From: JAPHTQ01 sp050295975
GTDB lineage: Bacteria > Pseudomonadota > Gammaproteobacteria > Thiohalomonadales > Thiohalomonadaceae
DNA length: 13,419 nucleotides
Assembly (NCBI GenBank): GCA_050295975.1
Contig: JBNKQR010000063.1
Location: forward strand, 1-13,419
Direction: 5' to 3'
Shown: positions 1 to 9,197 of the stretch, piece after piece
How positions within the stretch are numbered: position 1 is the stretch's first letter
Layout: each line of letters starts with the position of its first letter
The notes under the pieces: model-generated
The model's input: only the letters and a program-made list of their open reading frames with translations
The model's database searches: none
What the model was told of the DNA's origin: nothing
Translations under genes and position numbers: made by a program

Positions 1-3000
1 CATCCCCCGCCATCGCCTGGTGGATCAGTCTGCCGCTGGCCCGCCGCGAGGCCCGGCTGAGCGACGAACAGACCCGGTTTCTCAGCCGCATCACTCGCAA
101 GACCTGGGCCTTCTTCGAAACCTTCGTCGGCCCGGAAGACAACTGGCTGCCCCCGGACAACTACCAGGAATACCGTGCCGCCACACTGGCTCATCGCACC
201 TCCCCCACCAACATGGGGCTGACGCTGCTGGCGAATCTCTCCGCCTATGACTTCGGCTACATTCCGGCGGGGCAGCTGGTCGAGCGCACAAGCCGCACGC
301 TGGAGACAATGACAGGACTGGAACGCCATCGCGGCCATTTCCTGAATTGGTACGACACCCAAACGCTGCAGCCGCTGCACCCGGCTTACATCTCCACGGT
401 GGACAGCGGCAATCTGGCGGGCCATCTGCTGACCCTGCGTCCGGGTCTGCTCGCGCTGCTCGATCGCCCGATCCTGGAGCCAAACTGGTTGGACGGCCTG
501 CGCACCACCTTTGAGATTTTGCAGGAGACGGACGAAGCAGCGACAACCCGTCTCGCGCCGTTTCGAAAAATCCTTGAATCCGCCCTCGTTGCCCCACCCG
601 CCACGCTCCAGGACATCAGGCTTAATCTGGACCGGCTCGTGCAAGCCGCCAAATCGCTGGTCCATGATTTTGACGATGAACCCGAGAGCCATATGGGCTG
701 GTGGGCCATGGCGTTAAAACGGCAGTGCCAGGCGATGCTGGATGAGCTGTCCTTCCTCGCACCCTGGGCCGGACTGCCGGTAGCGCCGGACAGATGGCTC
801 GAACTGCCCGAGATCCATCAGATCCCGACACTGCGAAGCTTGGCGGGGCTGGAGGTGACGCTCTCGCCGCGCCTCGAAAGTCTGCTGAACGGCGGCACGA
901 CGCCCGCGCAAAGCATCTGGCTGTGCAACCTGATCAGTCACGCCGAGCAGGCCAGCGCGCGTGCCCAGGCGCGCATTGCGGCCCTCCAGCGCCTGGCCCT
1001 GCAGGCAGGCGAACTGGCCGAGATGGAATATGGCTTTCTCTACGACAAGACATCGCGACTGTTGAGTATCGGCTACAACCTGGATGAGCGTCGGCGGGAT
1101 GCGAGCTATTACGATCTGCTGGCCTCGGAGGCCCGCCTGAGTGTGTTCGTCGCCATCGCCCAGGGGCATCTGCCCCAGGAGAGCTGGTTCGCCCTGGGGC
1201 GTCTGCTCACCAGCGCCGGCGGCGAGCCGATCCTGCTCTCCTGGAGCGGTTCCATGTTCGAGTATCTGATGCCGCAGCTGGTGATGCCGGTCTACGAAAA
1301 CACGCTGCTCGATCAGACCGCACGCGCGGCGGTGGCGCGGCAGATCGAATATGGCCAGCAGCTGGATCTGCCCTGGGGCATGTCGGAATCCGGCTACAAC
1401 CGGGTGGACGTGCATCTCAACTACCAGTACCGCGCCTTTGGCGTACCCGGTCTGGGCTTGAAACGGGGACTCGCCGATGACCTGGTGGTCGCCCCCTACG
1501 CCACGGTGTTGGCGTTGATGGTGGCGCCGGAAGCGGCCTGTCTGAATCTGCAGCGACTCGCCGCCAACGGAGCGGAAGGGCGGTTCGGCTTCTTTGAAGC
1601 CATCGACTACACCCCGACACGGCAAAGGCGCGGCGAACCCCATGCCCTGGTGCACGCCTATATGGCCCACCACCAGGGCATGAGCCTGCTTGCCCTGACT
1701 TCGCTGTTGCTCGATCAGCCGATGCAGCAACGCTTCGCCTCCGATCCCTTGTTTCAGGCCGCTTTGCTGCTGTTGCAGGAGAAGATACCCAAGACCTCGT
1801 CTTTCTATACCCATGGCACCGAGCTCACCGACATTCAGATCGGCGAGGCCGCACAGATGCCGATACGCGTGCTCGAAACGCCCGGCACGCCGGTGCCGGA
1901 AGTGCAGCTGCTCTCCAACGGCCGGTATCATGTCATGCTCACCAACGCAGGCGGCGGCTACAGCCGCTGGAACGACCTGGCGGTGACACGCTGGCGTGAA
2001 GACAGCACCCGCGATCCCTGGGGGTCGTTCTGCTACCTGCGCGAGCTGGAGAGCGGTCTGACCTGGTCGACCACCCATCAGCCCTGCCTGCGCCAGGCGG
2101 AGCACTACGAGGCGATCTTTTCGGAAGGGCGCGCGGAATATCGCCGCAGGGACGGCGATTTCGATACCCATACCGATATCGTGGTGTCGCCGGAAGACGA
2201 TATCGAACTGCGGCGAGTCATCATCACCAACCGTTCGTCGCAACGTCGCGTGATCGAAGTCACCAGCTTCTCTGAGGTGGTACTGGCGGCGGCGGCCGCC
2301 GATACCCTGCATCCGGCATTCAGCAACCTCTTCGTCCAGACCGAGATCGTCGAGTCGAGACGGGCCATGCTCTGCACCCGACGCCCGCGCTCCCGCGACG
2401 AGCGGGTGCCCTGGATGTTTCATCTCATGGCCGTGCACGATGCGAATGTCGTCGAACTCTCCTATGAGAGCGACCGTGCGCGCTTTATCGGCCGTGGACG
2501 CAGCGCCGCCGCTCCCTGGGCGATGACCCAAGCCGGGGCATTGTCCGGCAGCCAGGGGTCGGTGCTGGATCCGGCGCTGGCCATCCGCTGCCGTATCGCG
2601 CTCGAGCCGGAAGCGTCGGCGAGCGTGGACCTGGTCTACGGCATCGGGGAGAGCCGCGACACGGCATTGGGCCTGATCGGGAAATATCAGGACCGGAGTC
2701 TGGCCGACCGGGTCTTCGAACTGGCCTGGACCCATGCCCAGGTGGTGCTGCGCCAGATCAACGCCAGCGAGGCGGATGCGCAACTCTACGGGCGTCTGGC
2801 CAACTCGATCATCTATGCGCACGCGGCACTGCGCGCCGACAGCAGCATCGTCATGCGCAACCATCGCGGGCAATCCGGCCTCTGGGGGTATGCCATCTCC
2901 GGCGATCTGCCCATCGTGCTGCTGCGCATTGCCGATCTGGCCAATATCGAACTGGTGCGCCAGCTCATCCAGGCCCATGCCTATTGGCGACTGAAAGGGT

Positions 3001-5765
3001 TGGCGGTGGACCTGGTGATCTGGAACGAAGACCACGCCGGCTATCGGCAGGTGCTGCAGGATCAGATTCTGGGCATGGTGGCGGTGGGGTTGGAAACTCA
3101 GAGCATGGAGCGGCCGGGGGGGATCTTCGTTCGCTCGGCGGAGCAGATCTCCGAGGAGGACCGCATCCTGTTCCAGACCGTCGCTCGCGTCATTCTCAGC
3201 GACAGCCGGGGGTCTCTGGCGGAGCAGGTCAATCGTCCCGCTCCCGCGCAGGTCCGCGTGCCGCGTCTCACGCCCAGCCGGCCGCGGCAGGAGGAACCGG
3301 TCGCGGCTTTCGACGTGCCGCCACGGGAGCTGATCCTGGCCAACCATATCGGCGGATTCACTCCGGACGGACGCGAGTACGTCATCACCAGCAAGCCCGA
3401 TCAGCTCACCCCGGCGCCCTGGGCGAATGTACTCGCCAATCCGCATTTCGGCTGCGTCATTTCCGAGAGCGGCCAAGCCTACACCTGGGGCGAGAATGCC
3501 CACGAATTCCGTCTCACCCCCTGGCACAACGATCCGGTCACCGATGCGAGCGGCGAAGCCCTCTACCTGCGTGATGAAGAGAGCGGCCATTTCTGGTCGC
3601 CGACGCCGCTGCCCAGGCGCGGGGAGACACCCTATGTCAGTCGGCACGGCTTCGGCTATTGCGTGTTCGAACATACGGAGGAGGGCATTCGTTCCGAACT
3701 CTGGGTCTATGTGGCGCAGGACGCCGCGGTCAAGTTCAGCGTGCTCAAGCTGCGCAACGTCTCCGGCCGCTCGCGCCGGCTCAGCGCCACGGGCTATGTG
3801 GAATGGGTGTTGGGCGACCTGCGGCCGAAATCGGCCATGTACCTGGCGACGGAGATCGATCCCTACAGCGGTGCGCTCTACGCCCGCAATCCCTATAACA
3901 CCGAGTTCCCCGACCGCATTGCCTTCTTCGATGTTGACGATACGAGCCGCAGCGTCACCTGCGATCGTACCGAATTCATCGGCCGCAACGGCAGCCTGGC
4001 CGATCCGGCGGCACTTGCGCGTAGCCACCTGTCAGGCCGACTGGGCACCGGTCTGGACCCCTGTGCCGCGATTCAGGTCCATTTCGATCTGGCCGACGGG
4101 GAGGAGCGCGAGGTGGTCTTCAGACTCGGCCTGGGGGGAATCCCGGGTGGTGAGAGCGCCAGCCAGCTGGTGCACCGTTTCCGGGGTGCCGATGCCGCGC
4201 GGCGGGTCCTCGATGCGGTCTGGCACTACTGGAACCACACCCTCGGTGCGGTCCAGGTCGAGACTCCTGACGAGTCGCTCAACGTGTTGAGCAATGGCTG
4301 GCTGTTGTACCAGACCATTGCCAGCCGCTTGTGGGCGCGTAGCGGCTACTACCAATCGGGCGGCGCCTTCGGCTTCCGCGACCAGCTGCAGGATGCGATG
4401 GCGCTGGTGCACACGGAGCCCCGGTTGCTGCGCGCCCAGCTGCTGCTCTGTGCGGGCCGTCAGTTTGTCGAAGGGGATGTCCAGCACTGGTGGCACCCGC
4501 CTTCCGGCCGGGGGGTGCGCACCCGCTGTTCCGACGACTATCTCTGGCTCGCGCTGGCGACCTCCCGCTATGTATTGAGCAGTGGCGACACCGGCGTGCT
4601 GGATGAAGCCGTGCCGTTCCTGGAAGGACGGCCGCTCGGTCCCGATGAGGAATCCTACTTCGATCTTCCCGGCCACTCGGGCGGCACGGAGAGCCTCTAT
4701 CAACACTGCGTGCGCGCAATCCGTCACGGCCTCCGCTTGGGGCCGCACGGCCTGCCGCTGATCGGCTCCGGTGACTGGAACGACGGCATGAACCGGGTGG
4801 GTATCGAGGGTCAGGGTGAAAGCGTCTGGCTGGGTTTCTTTCTGCATGAGGTGCTGCGCCAGTTCGGCGCGCTCGCACGGCGACACGGCGATGGTGAATT
4901 TGCAGCGTTTTGTACGCAAAGCGCCGCGCTCCTGGGTAAACGTCTCGAGCGCCACGCCTGGGACGGTGCCTGGTACCGGCGCGCCTGGTTCGACGATGGC
5001 ACACCGCTTGGCTCGTCGCAGTGCAGTGAATGCCAGATCGATTCCATCTCGCAAAGCTGGGCCGTGCTCTCCGGCGCGGGGAGTGGCAAGCGCGTACGCA
5101 TGGCCATGGCGGCGGTGGATGAGCGACTGGTGCGCCGCGAGGATGCCCTCATCCAACTGCTGGATCCACCCTTCGATCAATCCGATGGCGATCCAGGTTA
5201 CATCAAAGGTTACGTACCGGGCGTCAGAGAGAATGGCGGGCAATACACCCATGGCGCCATCTGGGCGGCCATGGCGTTCGCGGCCCTCGGCGACAGCCAG
5301 CGTGCGTGGGAACTCACCACCATGATCAATCCGGCCAATCATGCAAAATCGCGCGAAGCGATCGCCACCTACAAGGTCGAGCCCTATGTCATGGCGGCCG
5401 ACGTCTATGCGATCGCCCCGCACACCGGACGCGGGGGCTGGACCTGGTACACCGGCTCAGCCGGCTGGATGTACCGGCTGATCCTGGAGTCCCTGCTGGG
5501 CTTGCGGCTGGAGACGGACAGGCTGTACATCGAACCCTGCCTGCCCTCGCATTGGACCAGCTTGAAGATACACTACCGTTACCGTGAGACGGTCTATCAT
5601 CTTGCCATAACGCAATTCTGCGCGGATGAGGCCGGGAAGCGGGGAGTGGTCAGTATCAAGATGGACAACATCGCGCAGGAGGGGCCTGCGATATTCCTGG
5701 TTGATGATCATTTGGAACACAGGGTCGAGGTGGAGGTTGCAGCAAGCGGATCGGCGGTTGCTTAA
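1..5765 (+). CDS. ndvB: Cyclic beta-glucan synthetase (NdvB/ChvB-type), 5' end outside window
   Basis: The frame is open from codon 3-5 to the TAA at 5763-5765 (1,920 residues seen; numbering below starts at position 3), so the apparent ATG at 213 is internal. Family members are roughly 2,800 residues and carry N-terminal membrane and GT84 parts, which would lie upstream. Visible in order: the family segment HRTSPTN (just before 213) with RGHFLNWYDTQTL and STVDSGNLAGHLL; a glycoamylase-like domain at about residues 345-572 (YDKTSRLLSIGYN, SWSGSMFEYLMP, HHQGMSL); a first beta-sandwich at about 633-886; a second at about 1144-1380; and a GH94 (alpha/alpha)6 catalytic domain at about 1425-1853 with YQSGGAFGFRDQLQD, GDVQHWWHP and GDWNDGMN. 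The second Asp of the last motif (about residue 1594) is the expected general acid. The family makes periplasmic cyclic beta-glucan by initiation and elongation at the inner membrane followed by chain-length control through phosphorolysis. GC-rich codon use matches native chromosome. Linkage specificity (1,2 or other) cannot be read from sequence. Confidence 0.9.
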   Translation, partial: SPAIAWWISLPLARREARLSDEQTRFLSRITRKTWAFFETFVGPEDNWLPPDNYQEYRAATLAHRTSPTNMGLTLLANLSAYDFGYIPAGQLVERTSRTLETMTGLERHRGHFLNWYDTQTLQPLHPAYISTVDSGNLAGHLLTLRPGLLALLDRPILEPNWLDGLRTTFEILQETDEAATTRLAPFRKILESALVAPPATLQDIRLNLDRLVQAAKSLVHDFDDEPESHMGWWAMALKRQCQAMLDELSFLAPWAGLPVAPDRWLELPEIHQIPTLRSLAGLEVTLSPRLESLLNGGTTPAQSIWLCNLISHAEQASARAQARIAALQRLALQAGELAEMEYGFLYDKTSRLLSIGYNLDERRRDASYYDLLASEARLSVFVAIAQGHLPQESWFALGRLLTSAGGEPILLSWSGSMFEYLMPQLVMPVYENTLLDQTARAAVARQIEYGQQLDLPWGMSESGYNRVDVHLNYQYRAFGVPGLGLKRGLADDLVVAPYATVLALMVAPEAACLNLQRLAANGAEGRFGFFEAIDYTPTRQRRGEPHALVHAYMAHHQGMSLLALTSLLLDQPMQQRFASDPLFQAALLLLQEKIPKTSSFYTHGTELTDIQIGEAAQMPIRVLETPGTPVPEVQLLSNGRYHVMLTNAGGGYSRWNDLAVTRWREDSTRDPWGSFCYLRELESGLTWSTTHQPCLRQAEHYEAIFSEGRAEYRRRDGDFDTHTDIVVSPEDDIELRRVIITNRSSQRRVIEVTSFSEVVLAAAAADTLHPAFSNLFVQTEIVESRRAMLCTRRPRSRDERVPWMFHLMAVHDANVVELSYESDRARFIGRGRSAAAPWAMTQAGALSGSQGSVLDPALAIRCRIALEPEASASVDLVYGIGESRDTALGLIGKYQDRSLADRVFELAWTHAQVVLRQINASEADAQLYGRLANSIIYAHAALRADSSIVMRNHRGQSGLWGYAISGDLPIVLLRIADLANIELVRQLIQAHAYWRLKGLAVDLVIWNEDHAGYRQVLQDQILGMVAVGLETQSMERPGGIFVRSAEQISEEDRILFQTVARVILSDSRGSLAEQVNRPAPAQVRVPRLTPSRPRQEEPVAAFDVPPRELILANHIGGFTPDGREYVITSKPDQLTPAPWANVLANPHFGCVISESGQAYTWGENAHEFRLTPWHNDPVTDASGEALYLRDEESGHFWSPTPLPRRGETPYVSRHGFGYCVFEHTEEGIRSELWVYVAQDAAVKFSVLKLRNVSGRSRRLSATGYVEWVLGDLRPKSAMYLATEIDPYSGALYARNPYNTEFPDRIAFFDVDDTSRSVTCDRTEFIGRNGSLADPAALARSHLSGRLGTGLDPCAAIQVHFDLADGEEREVVFRLGLGGIPGGESASQLVHRFRGADAARRVLDAVWHYWNHTLGAVQVETPDESLNVLSNGWLLYQTIASRLWARSGYYQSGGAFGFRDQLQDAMALVHTEPRLLRAQLLLCAGRQFVEGDVQHWWHPPSGRGVRTRCSDDYLWLALATSRYVLSSGDTGVLDEAVPFLEGRPLGPDEESYFDLPGHSGGTESLYQHCVRAIRHGLRLGPHGLPLIGSGDWNDGMNRVGIEGQGESVWLGFFLHEVLRQFGALARRHGDGEFAAFCTQSAALLGKRLERHAWDGAWYRRAWFDDGTPLGSSQCSECQIDSISQSWAVLSGAGSGKRVRMAMAAVDERLVRREDALIQLLDPPFDQSDGDPGYIKGYVPGVRENGGQYTHGAIWAAMAFAALGDSQRAWELTTMINPANHAKSREAIATYKVEPYVMAADVYAIAPHTGRGGWTWYTGSAGWMYRLILESLLGLRLETDRLYIEPCLPSHWTSLKIHYRYRETVYHLAITQFCADEAGKRGVVSIKMDNIAQEGPAIFLVDDHLEHRVEVEVAASGSAVA

Positions 5766-5824
5766 CGAGGCGGACACTGTGCAATAATTCAAAGTTGCAG
5801 CAATTTACCGAGTATATTCTTGAA

Positions 5825-5830
5825 AGGTGA
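5825..5830 (+). promoter_or_regulatory. Ribosome binding site of the transglutaminase-like gene
   Basis: AGGTGA lies six bases before the ATG at 5837 and fixes that start. The 71-base gap after the glucan synthetase gene contains no recognisable terminator, so co-transcription is plausible. Confidence 0.6.
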
Positions 5831-5836
5831 ATATCT

Positions 5837-6697
5837 ATGCGTCATCTCAGGATCGAACATGTCACTGAGTATCTGTTTTCTCAGCCTGTTTCGCTGCTGC
5901 CGCACCGGCTGCTGTTGCGTCCCAGGGAGAACCATAATGTGCGCATCGAATCTTCGGTCCTGGAGATATTTCCCGCCCATGCTCTGAAGTGGAAACGTGA
6001 TGCACTGGACAACTCGGTTGGGATGGTTGATTTCTTCGACCCCACGGATCGTCTGCACATCTTCAGCAATGTTGTTATCCAGCATTACGATGACAATCCG
6101 CTCGACTTCCTAGTGGATGACTACGCGGTCATGCATCCCTTCGAATATGCTTTGGAGGAGCAGGCTGATCTTGCGCCATTCCGACAACCCGTTTTCCCAT
6201 CTGATCGGAAACCGGTAGAGCACTGGTTGGGTGAATTGACTTTACAGCGCCCCATCGAGACATTCACGTTGCTGGATTTCATGAACCGCAAGATTGCCGG
6301 ACAATTGACCTATCAGTTACGCGAAGAACCGGGGGTGCAGTCGCCAGCAGAGACCCTGACGCTCGGCAGTGGCTCTTGTCGTGATTTCGCCGCCCTGTTC
6401 ATGGAAGCCTGCCGATACCTGGGGCTGGCCAGTCGTTTTGTCAGCGGCTATCTGTACACATCGGACACCGTTACCGGCAATGCTTCCACGCATGCCTGGG
6501 CGGAGGTCTACCTACCAGGCGCAGGCTGGAAGGGATTTGATCCCACCAGCGGCGAGGTGATCGGCAGCCGGCATATAGCGACCGCCGTGGCTCGACATCC
6601 TGAAGCCGTGCCGCCCGTTGCAGGCAGCTTTCTAGGTCGATCTGACCAAACCCCGACACTGCGGGTGACGGTGAGAGTCAGCGCGCTTATGGCGTAA
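5837..6697 (+). CDS. Bacterial transglutaminase-like protein
   Basis: This is a 286-residue protein with the two-part layout of bacterial transglutaminase-like proteins. An N-terminal beta domain (about residues 3-85, opening HLRIEHVTEYLFSQPVSLLPH) is followed by a transglutaminase/cysteine-protease core (about 165-245). The catalytic triad is visible: Cys181 in GSGSCRDFA, His219 in STHAWAEVYLPG and Asp235 in GFDPTSG. There is no signal peptide or membrane helix, so it is probably cytoplasmic. Family members are usually assigned peptidase, amidase or crosslinking roles, and the substrate is mostly unknown. It follows the glucan synthetase gene by 71 bases on the same strand, so the two could share a transcript, but a functional link is only inference. 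Start chosen at the ATG with the AGGTGA site. Confidence 0.88.
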   Translation: MRHLRIEHVTEYLFSQPVSLLPHRLLLRPRENHNVRIESSVLEIFPAHALKWKRDALDNSVGMVDFFDPTDRLHIFSNVVIQHYDDNPLDFLVDDYAVMHPFEYALEEQADLAPFRQPVFPSDRKPVEHWLGELTLQRPIETFTLLDFMNRKIAGQLTYQLREEPGVQSPAETLTLGSGSCRDFAALFMEACRYLGLASRFVSGYLYTSDTVTGNASTHAWAEVYLPGAGWKGFDPTSGEVIGSRHIATAVARHPEAVPPVAGSFLGRSDQTPTLRVTVRVSALMA

Positions 6698-6890
6698 CTT
6701 CAAGATGAATCACCGTATAGGCCGAGCTGGTTGTCATGAAATAACACGCTATCCTAGACTTGGACGGGTAGGGAGATGATGGGATTGTTGGGAGAGGGAA
6801 GTATTAGCCCGGCAACTCGATATGTCGTCATGGATCATATCCGGATACGCTGAACGAGGCCTTGTCAGGATACAGGTTGGAATTTTCACC

Positions 6891-7508
6891 ATGGTCAAAG
6901 GCGAACGCTTCAACAGTATTACGCACCTGATCGGGGCTGCACTAGCGCTGGCGGGTGCTGCGGTGCTGGTTGTGGTGGCGTCGCAGGATGGGAGTGTGCG
7001 CCGCATCGTTTCCTTCAGTATCTACGGTGCCACGCTGTTTCTGCTCTATCTGATCTCCACGCTTTATCACGGCCTGCCGTCTGGACGCGCCAAACGGGTG
7101 TTTCGGGTGCTCGATCATCAGGCCATCTATCTGCTGATCGCCGGCAGCTACACACCGTTGACGATGGTATCACTCAACGGTGTTGTGGGCTGGTGGATTT
7201 TCGGCGTGATCTGGGGCATGGCGATACTGGGCCTGGTGCTGGACGCACTACCCCCGCGCGGTGCGCGCGTAGTGCCGATGATCATCTACTTCGTCATGGG
7301 CTGGATGATCGTTCTGGCGATCAAGCCGCTGCTTGAAGTGATGCCATTCACTGGTTTCATATGGCTGCTGACCGGAGGGATATTCTACACATCCGGCATC
7401 GTGTTTTATGCACTGGACAAGTGGTATCCCTGGATGCACGGTATCTGGCATCTGTTCGTACTGGCCGGCAGTGTCAGTCATTACGTGGCGATTCTGATTT
7501 ACGTCTAA
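6891..7508 (+). CDS. trhA: Hemolysin III / TrhA (YqfA) family seven-helix membrane protein
   Basis: This is a 205-residue integral membrane protein with about seven hydrophobic segments (about residues 11-31, 39-60, 72-92, 97-117, 126-146, 152-172, 183-204). Family signatures are present: His12 in the first helix (SITHLIG), SxxYH in ISTLYHG (His60), DHQAIYLLIAGSYTP (Asp75, His76), and the C-terminal HxxxxxxGxxxH pattern in HLFVLAGSVSH (His187, His197). These conserved Ser/Asp/His residues form the putative metal site of the PAQR/CREST superfamily. E. coli YqfA/TrhA has been linked to membrane energetics and fatty-acid homeostasis; haemolysis is not expected to be the native role. The frame is open back to an ATG at 6822, but that would add 23 non-family residues, and homologues begin close to the start chosen here. 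No clear Shine-Dalgarno sequence is seen for either start. GC-rich like the upstream genes. Confidence 0.88.
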   Translation: MVKGERFNSITHLIGAALALAGAAVLVVVASQDGSVRRIVSFSIYGATLFLLYLISTLYHGLPSGRAKRVFRVLDHQAIYLLIAGSYTPLTMVSLNGVVGWWIFGVIWGMAILGLVLDALPPRGARVVPMIIYFVMGWMIVLAIKPLLEVMPFTGFIWLLTGGIFYTSGIVFYALDKWYPWMHGIWHLFVLAGSVSHYVAILIYV

Positions 7509-7618
7509 TCGCCATTCATGAGATCGGTTTCAGAGCAACAATATTCGTATATCCGCTCGATAGCGCGCGGCAAGCGTCTTTTTATTAGCAAACTGAAGGT
7601 TCGTTGGAATTGGATATC

Positions 7619-7774
7619 ATGCTTGAAGCGCTATCTTCAATATTTTCTGAGTTAATGAATAATACATTACAAGACGTTGCAATCACGCGCGTTGCGGACT
7701 GGAGAGGCTCACCATTGCGTGTCGACCTGCCCCATATTTATCGAGACAGTACTTGCATTTCGCAGCCTGGCTGA
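7619..7774 (+). CDS. Candidate small ORF of 51 residues, unknown
   Basis: ATG to TGA reads MLEALSSIFSELMNNT then LQDVAITRVADWRGSPLRVD and ends in CISQPG. The N-terminal part could form an amphipathic helix; there is no signal peptide and no motif I recognise. Only a weak GGA precedes the ATG by five bases. The amino-acid mix looks protein-like, but there is no homology or context support, so it may be chance or the 5' scrap of a decayed gene. Confidence 0.22.
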   Translation: MLEALSSIFSELMNNTLQDVAITRVADWRGSPLRVDLPHIYRDSTCISQPG

Positions 7775-7787
7775 CTGGAAATACGAC

Positions 7788-8267
7788 TCACAGACGGTCA
7801 GAGATTCCCAGTTCGCGGTAGTCATAGTCATAGTGCTCGCTGCGGCGGTAAGCATCGAAGTCGACGAGTTCACCGGCACGCAACCGGTGCACTGGAAAGC
7901 GCTCGGCCTGTGTCACCAGTGTGCGGGTGGTGTCACCGGCGTCATCCCGGTTCAGGCGCTTGATGCCCTCTTTCCGGCGTTGCCGATCAACCTTCTCCGA
8001 GTTGATCAACCGGAAGGCAGCAGCGCGCCATCCCAGCATTGGATCGAAACCGATCTGTGAACCGTGCATGACGCGAATGGCGCCGATTCAGAAGGCGTTG
8101 TCGGCATTGTGTAACCGGCACAGACGGACAAAGCGAAGGTTCAGGGCAGCACCAACTGCACCGGCGCCGTAATTACATAGCTCGTTCCATAGTTGGAAAT
8201 TGTCTGGTTTGCGAACACTGGGTGGGTGTCCACAGAGCGGCGAACACCTAAATCCATCGGCTTGGTT
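7788..8267 (-). pseudogene. Unidentified coding remnant broken by an in-frame TGA
   Basis: Reading the minus strand, one frame is open for 59 codons (8267 to 8091), meets TGA at 8090-8088, then stays open for another 99 codons to the TGA at 7788. Both halves look like real protein: before the stop NFQLWNELCNYGAGAVGAAL and RFVRLCRLHNADNAF, after it IGAIRVMHGSQIGFDPMLGW and FDAYRRSEHYDYDYRELGIS. The stop falls where a Trp (TGG to TGA) would continue the phrase. The upstream half has no start codon with a ribosome site, and the ATG at 8069 has none either. I do not recognise the family. An intact 93-residue gene starting at 8069 is the alternative. Confidence 0.35.
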
Positions 8268-8345
8268 TCATCGCTCCTATTAACGGATCAAGTTTGGCAC
8301 AGGCTCATCACCGAGATGACGATGATAAAATGAATCAGAATATCT

Positions 8346-9185
8346 CTAACCTTTGTGTGCAGGAAGGTTCATGCTGTGAGAGAAGGATCTACCCTTGGAA
8401 TCCTTTACATTCACCTCTAAAACACCTTTCTCCTGCGGCGAAAAATCGAAGTTTATGTCTGGGTCTTCACTGATGGAGATATCAGTGTCTGCGGTGAATA
8501 CCTCTTCGCCATTGTAGGTGACCTCAATGGTCCGGATGAAATCCGCCGGTATGTAGTAGCCGGATGCAATATTGTACTGCAGGCCTGAATTGTTCGGATG
8601 CATGATCTTCAATTTTGTGGCGATGAGATCGCCCTGCTGGTAATTGTTGGGCAGGCGAAAATTGATATTGCCCAATGTGGCAGCCGCAGCAATTTGATCC
8701 TTGACGGGAGGTGCCGAGCAACCGCCTGACACTTTGACATAGCTTTTGACCATGTAGATTTCTCCATCACTGAACTCGGCGATAGCGCGCAGATCCGTAT
8801 AGGCATTGACGCGCACCCGTGTCGACAGGGTTTCCCAACTGTACTTTCCTGGAAAGTGAAAAACAGCCGCCAATGGTGATGGATTATTTTCGATCACAAG
8901 ATAGAGATGCTTGATATAGCGATCCGGCGTCTGTTCCATCTTTGAATTAATGGAAACAGGGACGATTGCAGCATCCATCGCCCGGGTAGGCGTGACTAAT
9001 CCGAGAACCGCCTCACCACTCTGGATGTGTTTATCCCCAAACAGTGAGGTCTTTATCTGAAACCAACGGTTTCCCTCGTCTTCTGCCCATGCGTGACTTG
9101 AGACAAGGCTGATACTCAGCAGGGTCACAGTGAGCCAGGTTTTCCTTATCCAGCCGTGATATTTATTCGTCGAGACTGCTGTCAT
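8346..9185 (-). CDS. Exported SoxY-SoxZ fusion-like carrier protein (quinoprotein dehydrogenase-associated type)
   Basis: This is a 279-residue protein. The start is at 9185 because the ATG is preceded eight bases away by AGGA (9197-9194) and opens a good signal peptide: basic n-region, TWLTVTLLSISLVSS core, AWA before Glu35 as cleavage site. A SoxY-like domain (about residues 40-160) ends in the motif SGGCSAPP with Cys156, equivalent to the swinging-arm cysteine that carries sulfur adducts in SoxY. A SoxZ-like domain (about 185-275) follows, with KIMHPNNSGLQ, YIPADFIRTIEVTYNGEEVF and a final beta-strand VLEVNVKDSKG. Fused SoxYZ-like carriers are known as companions of periplasmic quinoprotein dehydrogenases, with unclear function; true SoxY and SoxZ are separate proteins with GGCGG at the very C-terminus of SoxY. 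Here no dehydrogenase, cytochrome c partner or other sox gene is adjacent on the same strand. Composition is nearer balanced than in the GC-rich genes to the left. Confidence 0.85.
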   Translation of the reverse strand: MTAVSTNKYHGWIRKTWLTVTLLSISLVSSHAWAEDEGNRWFQIKTSLFGDKHIQSGEAVLGLVTPTRAMDAAIVPVSINSKMEQTPDRYIKHLYLVIENNPSPLAAVFHFPGKYSWETLSTRVRVNAYTDLRAIAEFSDGEIYMVKSYVKVSGGCSAPPVKDQIAAAATLGNINFRLPNNYQQGDLIATKLKIMHPNNSGLQYNIASGYYIPADFIRTIEVTYNGEEVFTADTDISISEDPDINFDFSPQEKGVLEVNVKDSKGRSFSHSMNLPAHKG

Positions 9186-9193
9186 GGTACATG

Positions 9194-9197
9194 TCCT
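9194..9197 (-). promoter_or_regulatory. Ribosome binding site deciding the SoxYZ-like start
   Basis: AGGA on the minus strand lies eight bases upstream of the ATG at 9185. The frame is open further up to 9437, but the added residues have no export signal or domain match and would bury the signal peptide. Confidence 0.6.

Larger units (their letters stand above)
7509..8345. other. 837-base interval without a confident gene
   Basis: The interval between trhA and the SoxYZ-like gene holds a possible 51-codon ORF (7619-7774), a minus-strand coding-like remnant with an in-frame stop (7788-8267), and otherwise nothing recognisable. I saw no tRNA, no rho-independent terminator with a T-run, and no insertion-sequence ends. 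Its GC-rich composition is close to the backbone, which fits decay of former backbone genes rather than part of the AT-rich stretch further right. Confidence 0.5.

Noticed and set aside
714..4028. A 1,104-codon open frame on the minus strand, and another of 463 codons at 4032-5423
   Set aside because: Both lie wholly antisense to the glucan synthetase gene, whose domains are recognisable throughout. Long antisense frames are typical of GC-rich codon use and these translations show no domain.
6822..6890. Earlier start for the TrhA-family protein
   Set aside because: It adds 23 residues not typical of the family and has no ribosome binding site; the Met at 6891 sits just before the first conserved helix, as in homologues.
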